Source: Adineta steineri
Taxonomy: Eukaryota; Rotifera; Eurotatoria; Adinetida; Adinetidae
Assembly (NCBI GenBank): GCA_905250115.1
Contig: CAJNOI010000119.1
Span: 19,779-83,778, forward strand
Direction: 5' to 3'
DNA: 64,000 bases
A program made the position numbers and the translations under genes. Below are positions 43,719 to 53,402 of the stretch, piece by piece. The notes beneath the pieces are model-generated. The model worked only from the letters and a program-made list of their open reading frames with translations. It was not told where the DNA came from and made no database searches. The stretch's first letter is position 1. Every line of letters begins with the position of its first letter.

Positions 43719-45504
43719 CTAAAGAAAATTAAAAATACTCTGAATCATGCAACTCAGTGATGATAATCAGGTGTTTAATTCCGATCAATGTTAAACAGAG
43801 CAGTTCGGTCAGGCTTCTATTCCATCCAATTCATATTTGATCTCGATGTCAATATTTTATATATTGTATTTTTATAAGCATTTTCTCATTATATATAAAT
43901 ATGATATGTATTATACTCTGAATTCGTTCTCAAAAACTAAGAACAGTTATGTACTTATATTTTCGGAATACATATATACGTTTTTGAGAACAAATTTGAA
44001 TTGAAAAAGACAGTATTAGCAGTGTATAATAGTGGAAATGATAGCATACTGATGAGAAAACAATATTTGGAAAATTGACAACTAAAGAAATTAAGGTAGA
44101 TCAACGTCCAACTAGACTGAGATCGAACTATTCAATCTTGCTGCCCTTAAAATTCAAAGTATACATACAAAGTTTGGAATCGAGTCCTAAATGTTTGATC
44201 TACATTGATCGTAAGTGATTCATGCTAAAATAATAAAAATAAAATAAAAATAAGTTCATATTATTTCTTTAATAGTTACATCAAGAAAACCTTCATTGTT
44301 ATGATGCATAGATGATGCTTTGTTTAACTTTATTATTTTACAATCGATCAACTACAAGAACAAAAAAGATATATATGAAAAAATATTTTTAATTCAAATA
44401 TTTTTACTAATCTAAAATAAAAGATGTATTCTTTTAAAAATTAGTAATGTATTTTCTTACTATTGAGTAGATACCAACTATTCATTAATCAATAAAATTA
44501 TTGCAGACGTTTTCTTTCTTTTTTTAAGAATATACTTACTTATATACTATGAATCTTTGTAAGAGAATTTAGCTGATATTTGAGAGCATATTATTCATCT
44601 CTGTTTTTAATATTAACTAGATGAAATAAATAATAGAGCTGAGAAATATATGCATATGGGCTCTCCCATCTAATATAAATTTATTTTAATAAAAAGGAGA
44701 GTCTAGACTTTACATTATTTAACTTCAAAATTACGTGCCAAAAATATTGTTGTTTAGAACAAAGTTAAAAAACATTTGAAAAAAGAATCGATCATTTTTC
44801 TTTTGTGTAAGTCAGGGATATTTTTTTCAATATATACAAATATTCTTCAATAATATTTCCTGAAAAGAGAGCAGTGCAGTTATTTTTTTCAAATTACTAT
44901 TACTGTATATCAACATCTTAGTTATTCTATAAATAATTTATATATGCTGGGAAGAAAATCTATTTTATTAAATAGAAAATCAAAGAGAATATTTTACTAT
45001 TTATATTAATTTGTAGGGATTAATCAGTTATAGTTTTCATGTGATTATCTCGATTTTTATTCATAGTTACAGAAAAACAGGCAAGGCAAATTTGAATATT
45101 ATATACAATATATGAAAATAAGTTTTTAGATGCAATAAAAAAGAAAATATTATTTATCATGTAATAATGAACATGCATTATAGCTAATGTACACTCTCTT
45201 TCTGATAAAACAACATATAAATGATCGATGATAGGAGATTTGTTTTAGAGAAGCATTTATATGAAAGAGTCATTTATCATGTCATTTCAGTATCGACTTC
45301 TTATAGGCATAAAAGCAAAGTATATAGATTATAATCTTAGTCTTGAATTTACACTGCATTCATTTTGAACATATTAAGAAATATACAAATGTCATGTCCA
45401 ACAGTTTTATGTTTTCTATGAAGCAAAAAAGATGAACTTGAAATGTTTAAAACATTATTTTATTTACATTTTCATAATCAAGAATCAGATATTGTTAATA
45501 TTCA
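43719..45504. other. intergenic, nothing recognised
   Basis: About 1.8 kb of AT-rich DNA. A 9-bp inverted pair (GTAGATCAA near 44096 and TTGATCTAC near 44200) is the only structure noted and is not convincing on its own. Confidence 0.4.
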
Positions 45505-45978
45505 ATGATTAATTTGGTATTTTCCATTCTATTTATTTTCTTCTTGATCATATTTACGTTCTCGATTATGTTTTTTTTTCATTGTTGTTCTCTTTTTTTA
45601 AGATGGAAACAAAATAATTTTAGATTACGTTCACTTCGACTTGATATTGATCAGCAATTAACGAATGATCAACTTAAAAAACTTTCTTTTTTTATTAGTT
45701 GTGAAGATGCTTCACGTCGACTTCTCGATACTGTAGCTAAAGATGATTCAACATCAATGACTGATATATGGGAAGCATTATTTGATCGAAGAAAAATTAC
45801 TGCTGATAATGTCAATTATCTTATTAAACGCTTTGATTTGATAAAATTGTTTAAAAACTATTGTCTAGTACCATTTTCATTGTCAGCTACATCAGTAGTA
45901 CAAAACAGAAATGAAGTGGAGCAACGTGCAGCTATGTCGAATCTATTTAATCGTATTGATCCACAGAATTATTCTTAA
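45505..45978 (+). CDS. membrane-anchored death-effector-domain-like protein
   Basis: A single-exon gene of 157 aa. Residues 1-33 are one long hydrophobic segment (MINLVFSILFIFFLIIFTFS...), either a signal anchor or a signal peptide. From about 42 to 120 the sequence resembles a death effector domain: LRLDIDQQLTNDQLKKLSFF, then DIWEALFDRRKITADNVNYL and KRFDLIKLFKNYC. This follows the usual DED order (L...I...L....L..LKFL, LF..LE.R..I...N...L..LL..I.R.DLL). DEDs recruit caspase-8-type proteases or FADD-like adaptors. A membrane-tethered DED without other domains would be an adaptor. The family call is by eye and moderate. Confidence 0.6.
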   Translation: MINLVFSILFIFFLIIFTFSIMFFFHCCSLFLRWKQNNFRLRSLRLDIDQQLTNDQLKKLSFFISCEDASRRLLDTVAKDDSTSMTDIWEALFDRRKITADNVNYLIKRFDLIKLFKNYCLVPFSLSATSVVQNRNEVEQRAAMSNLFNRIDPQNYS

Positions 45979-46585
45979 GATCATATTTTTTCTTGAAAAT
46001 ATTTATCATATTTTGCTTAAGTTTCTACAGCTTAAAAGATAGTTTTTATTGTTAATGTACGTAAATAATGTTATACATATTGAATTATTTTTTAAAAAGC
46101 ATATAAATAGATTTTTAGCCTTAAATATCTATTAATTGATTTTACTTGTTAAATAACTGTTGCTGGAAGATCTGCTTTTATAATATCACCTGGTAGACAA
46201 GAGACGTTTATAAATATTGCAATGACTGTTCAATCAACTATACTAGCATTGTTTGAATATGAGATCAAAACAAAAAAATACGATTATCATATTAAAATAT
46301 AAGTGAAATAGGAGCTCTCTAGCGTGGCAAATGACCTCGAATAATCACAACATTATAAAATGTCTACGCCGCATGGAGTCGATTCAAAATAATCGTACAT
46401 TTTTAACTGATATAAGAGAAGAAACGAAAAATATCGATTAATATCGTACATTATGTATTCAGACGTATGATACTATTCGTTCTTTATCTTACGATATATC
46501 TACTTCATTTGTCCTTCATCTATATATACTGGTAGTCATATAATTAATTTTATAGAGTAAATATTAATCATTCATTGATACTGCT
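45979..46585. other. intergenic, nothing recognised
   Basis: AT-rich 5' flank of the transporter gene; no other feature visible. Confidence 0.4.
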
Positions 46586-48251
46586 ATGACTGCTGTGGAT
46601 GATAACCACAATAGTGTTGAACTTCATACAATACAAACAACAAACGTTCAAGAAAATGATATTATTAAAACTAATCAATATAAAATATCTGATGATCCAA
46701 ATGATAAAAAACTTCTTCGTAAACTTGATCTTCATCTTATTCCAACAATGACTTTGCTTTATATCCTAAGTTATCTTGATCGAGTTAATATTGGACAAGC
46801 AAAAATTGATGGTCTTATGGAATCATTAAAATTGACAAGTACTCAATATAATACATGTCTCAGTGTTTTTTTTATCACTTATATTGTTTTTGAGATTCCA
46901 TCAAACCTAGTTCTGAAAAAACTAAGACCAAGTCGATGGATACCAATGATTATGATCGCATGGGGTATTGTAATGACTCTGATGGGTCTTGTACATTCTT
47001 ATGGTGATCTTCTTGCTTGCCGACTTGCGTTAGGTGCTGCTGAATCTGGTCTTTTTCCAGGTGAGTATACATATATTATATTTGTTTTCATTCTAAATAG
47101 ATTGATGTGTATTACTCGATGACATTTGTGTTTAGGTGCTGTTTTTTATCTATCCAGTTGGTACAAAAGACGTGAGTTATCGTGGCGAATAAGTATACTA
47201 TATTCTGCAACTACATTAGCTGGTGCATTTGGTGGTGTACTTGCTTTTGGCATCAGTCAGATGAGAGGCATCGGTGGACAAGAAGGTTGGCGATGGATTT
47301 TTTATATTGAAGGACTGATGACTGTTATTGTTGCTGCAGCAGCTTTTTTTTTTAATCAATGATTTTCCATCTGATCGACCTAAATTCTTAACTGAAGAAG
47401 AATGTGATCGAACAATTACTCGTTTACAAAATGATGCTGGACCTGGTGCTGGTGAACATTTTAGTTGGAAACAAGTTCGAGCAGCATTTCTCGACTGGAA
47501 AATCTATATCTTCTGTTTGTGTTATATTGGTATCCTTGTGCCATCGAATTCTCTTGCACTTGTTTCGCCTACGATAGTTCAAGGTCTTGGTTTTCGAAGT
47601 TATCGTGCACAACTTATGACAACACCTCCGTATGTACTTGCATTCATAAACACAATGACAACAGCTTATTTTTCTGATCGATATACAAGACGTGCTATTT
47701 TCATCATGTTTTGGTTAATGATTGCTATTATTGGTTTTATTATTTTGATTTTTGCACAGAATCTAAGTGTTAAATATTTTGCTATGTTCTTAGCAATAGG
47801 TAGTATATCACCGTGTGTAGCTACGTGTATAACTTTTATCTCGTGCAATATTAGTCCACATACAAAACGAGCAACTGCATTAGCATTTATGATATCTGTG
47901 GGTAATTGTGGTGGAATAATTAGTGGTCAAATCTATCGATCTCAAGATGGACCTCGTTTTATTCTTGGTCATGGAATTAATCTTGGATTCTGCGTATTAG
48001 GATTAATTAATGTTATTATATTATTTACTAGTCTTCGATTTGAAAATCATCGTCGGGATCGATTATATGGTGTTGTGTCTAATAGTAATATGAGGACAAG
48101 TGTTGTAACAAAAGAGTCGAATAAAGAAGTTGTTGATATTTATGGATATGGAAGCGAAGAAGATCGGCGAAAATGGGGTTATGAACATATGTCAGAAGAA
48201 GACATTCGAGATTTAGGTGATAAGCATGCTGCTTGGCGGTATATCCTATAA
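46586..48251 (+). CDS. MFS transporter, Dal5/allantoate-permease (ACS) family
   Basis: Exon 1 is 46586..47060, the intron 47061..47135 (75 nt), and exon 2 runs 47136..48251. About 530 aa with 12 membrane helices are expected. Family marks are KLDLHLIPTMTLLYILSYLD followed by RVNIGQAKIDG, then FEIPSNLVLKKLRPS with RWIP, LGAAESGLFPG split by the intron, and GWRWIFYIEG. This order is typical of fungal anion:cation symporters that import allantoate, nicotinate, vitamins or other organic anions. The long C-terminal tail with DIYGYGSEEDRRKWGYEHMS is also seen in fungal members, so fungal origin is likely. The frame is shifted by one extra T in a T10 run (47344..47353) in the cytosolic loop. Otherwise both halves are intact, so this may be a consensus error. 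Confidence 0.85.
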
Positions 48252-49464
48252 TTTTTCATTGAATGTTATAATATGTTGTACCTGTAGATGTATAATAATA
48301 CTTTTTTTTTATTCAAATTGAAATATCACTTTTAAATAAAAAAATAGTTTAATGGTTCTATTGACTTTTTTGTTGAGATTTTCTGCACACTTTAGCACAG
48401 AAGGTCTTGGAATAATATACTTAAACTATTGCAATATTGTATATTTGAGCGATTAAATGGATGTGAAATATAAAATTAATCATTGGTTTGATATTTATTC
48501 GATACTTACGGCTTCAATTATTTATTGAATTTATCATTTTTTTTGTCAGATTTACGAAATATCTATATATATCTATATATATATTGAAATTGAATAAAGA
48601 CTGGCCAGAGTTTTGATAAATTGAAAATTTTTATTTATGATGATTTAATTTGGTTATTTAGTATCGATTTCTCTTCAAGTGCTAATGACCTGAAATAGAG
48701 ATCGAGATGGCAAAGCAGAAAAGCGATATATAAATTCTTTTTTTTTATACGACATGATATAGTGTAACTGTCTTATGTACACATTGTTATTGTCATTTTG
48801 AAAAGATGTTTGATAAAGTTATATGAACAATTATAGAACATATTTGTCAAGATTAAAATCTTTATATTCACATTTTATTATTAATTCAAGTATTGACCAG
48901 TTTTTTATGTAGCAAAATAAAATAAGAGCTATATGAAAGCGAATCAGCCAATCAACAATAAAGATAATATTTCTCAATGTTCTGAAATTCGGTTTTTTTC
49001 TAGCTTCTCTCCTTCTTTCGCTTTGCAATAGACATTTGTGTTATTAAGATTTTTCATGTTTGCTTGCTCTTTGTATTATACAAATACAGAACATATTCAA
49101 CGATTGTCAATTATGAGCGTTGTTTGAGAAATTCTGTTGATCTTAATCGTTACATTATTCGGAAGTGCAACCGTATTACTTGATGTTCTTTTTCATCATT
49201 TTCGTTTGATTTTTTTTGTTTCTGCACACGTGTATGAAAGGCGAAAGTGTATTTACTCTTGCTAGTCATGACTCTATGTTGGAAAGAAGGAAAAAAAACA
49301 TGTTTTATCAGTTTTTATGCCGTTCTTTGCTTCTATTACGCAGAAGAATATTTGCATGCAAAAATATGACTCATCTGTAAGAAAGTTGGGAAAATGAAAA
49401 TAGTTTCACTCGATGTGGTTATATGTTAAACAGTCATTTCAAATCGTACTGACGAATTCCATTA
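48252..49464. other. intergenic, nothing recognised
   Basis: About 1.2 kb, AT-rich with several (TA)n-like runs around 48570. No gene or RNA recognised. Confidence 0.45.
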
Positions 49465-51215
49465 ATGACGACCGACGAAGAAGAAATAATGACGGTAAAC
49501 ATTAAGATTTTGCTTTTATTAAATTTATTCTAAATGAAAGTATTATAGGATAGTGAACCGGAAATTAGTGATGATGAGTTTTGCGAGAATGACAATAAGT
49601 TCACCAATCGTGCTCCTTGTAAGTAATATTTTATTTGTTCTAATAAAAAGAAAGATTTATTTTTTATTATTTTATTTCAAGTTCCAGATGAATGTGACGA
49701 CGAAGCAAAAGGTATTGAATCCTTTTCTGCCTGTTTTGACGAACGTTACAATAGTTGTCCGGCATTTTATCCTGGTTCTCTTTCATCCGCTTGTGAGTCA
49801 GCTTTCAATTCTAAAGTGGTTGAAGAAGTTCGTTGAAATATCTTCTCATATTCATATACATAAATTGATTTAATTTCAGCGTCGTCCAGTTCTTGTCTAT
49901 ATCCATGATGATAAGAGCATGTTGAATAACATATTTTGTCAAACAATCTTTTGTACGGAGATTATAATTGATTATTTACTTGAAAACTATATTGTGTGGC
50001 CATGGGATATTACATTCATATCGAACAAAAACAAGTAAATAATGATATCAATAGATGAATTCATTTTAAGAATATAATTATTTTGTAAAATAGATTAATA
50101 CAAGTGTGGAAAGAAATATTCTCTGATCAATTGTTAAATATTCATGATACAGAACAATGTCCAATGTTGATTGGTATAATGCGACGATCCGCAAAAGATA
50201 AATATTGGGCATTAAAATCTGAATATCAGTTTAAAGTATTATTGAAAGGTGATACTTTAATGTGTATTCAACAGAAATCGAATCGTGAGAGAGTCTTAAA
50301 TGAAATGGCTATTTTTAAAGAAGAATGTGATAGGAATGAACAAAATCGTGTAAGTTTTTCATTAAAACTAATATATCTTATGCACTAATTATGTTTTAGT
50401 CATTTGATTTCGTTGGTAAGACTGGCCTTCCTGGGGAGTTAATGCTTGAAATAGTTAAATATCTTTCATTAAATGACGCCATTAATGCATTTTCGGACAG
50501 TATCCTTATTTCATTTAAAAATTATAACACAAAACTTCAAATTTGTGAACCTTCAAAAGAATTTATTGATCTAATTCGTCAAAAAATAAATCTTCAACAA
50601 ATCGTTTCTTTACGTGTTAAGTCAGTTCCAATATGGCCTGATTTTGAAATATCTTATTTGTCTGTTTTCACAAATGTCATCTCACTTACTCTTCTCAATC
50701 CATGGAATATCGATCAAATAAAGACATACACAATACTTTTTCCGAAATTAAATTGTCTTTCGCTTTGGTATGATGATGAAGTTAATTTTAATACGTTAAG
50801 TGATATTTTACAACAATCTTTCTGTCAACAAATTAGACGATTCGAAATTCATTGTGCAGCAACATCATGTTCTCATTTTCAATGTCCACCATATGTGAAA
50901 AATCTTAACGTTAGATATTTTCTTTTTTATTTTGGACACTATTCTTTACTTTCAACGGCTCAATGTACGGAGCAAAATAAGTCATGTTTTTTATTGGGAA
51001 TAATTGATTTTATTAAAAGTATGACCAATGTTCGATACGTTCGTCTTATTACTAATAAACATAATCTTGATGAAGTGTCAGATTATAATCAATGGAAGAC
51101 TTTGTTAGATGTTTGTCCGAATTTGAAGAGAATTACAATAGAAAGTATTATACCAGGTGAACAACTCGTAAAGAAGGCTATAGAAATATATAGAACATTG
51201 AGTACGACACAATAA
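49465..51215 (+). CDS. FAF1-type UAS domain fused to an F-box/LRR-like region
   Basis: Six exons join in frame: 49465..49494, 49549..49618, 49682..49827, 49880..50034, 50094..50349 and 50400..51215. An acidic N-terminus leads into a FAF1/UBXD-type UAS (thioredoxin-like) domain. Its landmarks are FSACFDERYNSCPAFYPGSL, then RRPVLVYIHDDKSMLNNIFC and ENYIVWPWDITF, which match FAF1 closely. In FAF1 this domain is followed by a UBX domain. Here exon 6 instead opens with an F-box-like segment (LPGELMLEIVKYLSLNDAIN) and degenerate LRR-like stretches (FPKLNCLSLW, CPNLKRITIES). UAS domains can sense long-chain fatty acids and, in FAF1, work with p97; F-boxes recruit Skp1-cullin ligases. A combined ubiquitin-pathway adaptor is inferred. 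It is about 490 aa. Confidence 0.78.
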
Positions 51216-51306
51216 ATAGATTAATGTATCAAATTTTCGTTTATTTTATAATCATTTGTATTTTTTTACTTTTCGATTGTTATCATTTTAAACTGGAATA
51301 AAATCA

Positions 51307-51351
51307 AGGGTGTGGGCTCATCTCTTGTTTTTCTCACACACACACACCCTA
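51307..51351. repeat. telomere-like G/C inverted repeat (hairpin 5)
   Basis: The G arm AAGGGTGTGGGCTCA at about 51306..51320 faces the C arm TCTCACACACACACACCCT at 51332..51350. It lies about 90 bp after the stop codon of the UAS/F-box gene. Confidence 0.7.
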
Positions 51352-52423
51352 AGTTCTGTTAAATATTATTAAACCATTTTGAATTTTTCTCTTTAGGATA
51401 TGAAATTAATAATTATATAGCTTATAAGTATCGTAATTTAATATTTGTTATTGCTTCATGCTTTCCTTGTCGCTTTTGATGTTTGTAACGGTTCATATAA
51501 ATAATCTTATTGGCATAAGACATAATTAGACATACAAAAAATATCATTGCATAATCAGTTTATCATTTTGAGCTTTCAGATGAAAACAAAAGAATTAGCT
51601 TTAACCATATACTATTATATTTAAAAACAATTTCAGATATTACGTCATATTTATTCTGAAGGAATTCTTACTGATTATATTTCTCATTTAAATAAATCGT
51701 GGTTAAGAGAATGTATCTGATACAATGTAAGATTAAATTTTATCTTGCATTGCATGATTATAAAGAATAATGATGTGAAGTTTAATAATTAAGAAAATAT
51801 AACTGAATGAAGCATTATTAATACAATATTCTCTATTTTAACTTAAAGTAATAATATCGAAAAAGAAAAACAATGATTCGATATGACAAAATTACATCGA
51901 AATTGTATAAATTTATCGATCTGTTCAAATAAGAGTTAGAACATAGACAGTAAATACATGATCATATTTTTTCTCAAATAATTTTTTCGTAAATTTCATT
52001 AAATAAATTGACAAAGGTTCGAAAGTCATCTCCCAGTCGACGTAATAATAAACAATTGTAAAAAGATTCTTTCATCGATCACCTTTTTTTTCTTCTTTTC
52101 TCTCAATTCAAAATTCAATTCACAACTTACGAGGATTGACAAAAAAAAATTCCATGTGTTCTTTTACATATTGCTTTATATGTACACAAGAACGAATAGT
52201 ATTCGTTTGATGATCGGTGAAAATTTTAAATACAAATTGACTGTTAAAACTTTTTTTTCACTGTTGTGAAGGAAGACATTTGAAGAATAACATTGAAAAG
52301 AAAATGTCATGAATACTAGCAACCAATTTTTATCATCGAAATAATATACAAGTAAAATATAAAAATTTATTTTCTAATCAATATTTATTTGTATTTTTAA
52401 AGGAATAATAATTATTGAAAAAT
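51352..52423. other. intergenic, nothing recognised
   Basis: About 1 kb of AT-rich sequence with no recognisable domain, repeat or RNA gene. The end is the promoter side of the claudin-like gene. Confidence 0.4.
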
Positions 52424-53026
52424 ATGAATGCTCTTAATATAACATTTATTTCTATTTCTGTTATTTTTGGTGGAATTGCTTTAGTATTAGCTTGTGTTGG
52501 TATTGGTACACCTAATTGGCAAAGTACAAAAGTAACAGTCAATGAACAGACATATACTGTTCGTACGGCAAATTTTTTTTATGCATGTCAATTCTATCTA
52601 AATGATTCAACAACAAATTGTATACAACGTAGTTCTAATCGTAATATTAATCAATATTATCCAATTGATGCTCGAGGAAATCAAACTGAATGGAATCAAC
52701 ATTTAGATAGTGCAGCTGGTCTTTCTATCGTTGGAATTATTTTTATTTTCTTAGGAACAGTAACAACATTAGTTATGCTTCCTGGAACTTGGGCTGTATG
52801 GATTTATTTAATTGGACCTATATGTTTTTTCCTTGCTTGCCTTTTTATGCTTGCTGGTATGGCTGAAGGTGCATATGTACTTTATTATAATGATTATGCA
52901 GCTAATTTATATCAGACAGCACATTTAATTACGATATTTAGTTTTTTAATGAGTTCAATAACAGCTGGACGTCTTTATACAATTCCTGAAGTAAGAGAAT
53001 TTAGTATAGCTGAAAGACAACAGTAA
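52424..53026 (+). CDS. four-TM claudin/PMP22-superfamily-like membrane protein
   Basis: A single-exon gene of 200 aa starting at the first real ATG (52424). It has four hydrophobic segments: ITFISISVIFGGIALVLACV, then GLSIVGIIFIFLGTVTTLVM, IYLIGPICFFLACLFMLAGM and LITIFSFLMSSITAG. The first extracellular loop begins GTPNWQ, the place where claudins and relatives carry a G-x-W motif, and it has two cysteines (FYACQF, TNCIQ), as expected for the superfamily. It also has an N-glycosylation site (NDST). A role in membrane organisation or cell contacts is possible. A specific family within the superfamily cannot be named. Confidence 0.7.
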   Translation: MNALNITFISISVIFGGIALVLACVGIGTPNWQSTKVTVNEQTYTVRTANFFYACQFYLNDSTTNCIQRSSNRNINQYYPIDARGNQTEWNQHLDSAAGLSIVGIIFIFLGTVTTLVMLPGTWAVWIYLIGPICFFLACLFMLAGMAEGAYVLYYNDYAANLYQTAHLITIFSFLMSSITAGRLYTIPEVREFSIAERQQ

Positions 53027-53402
53027 CTATATGTTTTATTATAACTGACATCAATCTTCTTTTTTTTTGTTATCTAAATGTTTATTATTTGTTGTATTGA
53101 TATATAAATAAAATAACTCTTAACAAAATACTATTAATTATAATTAATTGATGAATCTTATACCTACATTGACACAAGATAGATATATTCTTGGTTTTTA
53201 CCAAGCAATACGCTTGAAATAGTCAACAAATGATAAATAAAATAATTTGGGGTTTTTTCCCCCTTTTCCTTTATTTTTTTCTTTTCTTTTACTCAGATTC
53301 TCTTTATATAAAATGTGTGTTGGTTTTTTCTTTTTCTTCAATTACATTGAAAGCATATAATATAGACAGTCGATTTTTTGACAGTTGAATAAAAAATATT
53401 TT
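53027..53402. other. intergenic, nothing recognised
   Basis: AT-rich with a pyrimidine-rich stretch at 53250..53340. It holds the promoter of the ADP-ribosyltransferase-like gene. Confidence 0.4.

Noticed and set aside
43389-43760. Plus-strand Val-rich ORF of 123 aa
   Set aside because: It is the antisense of the threonine-rich triplet repeat; GTT codons arise from the repeat itself.
44096-44205. Inverted pair GTAGATCAA / TTGATCTAC
   Set aside because: Nine bases over a 100-bp loop in AT-rich DNA can arise by chance; no associated gene or repeat.
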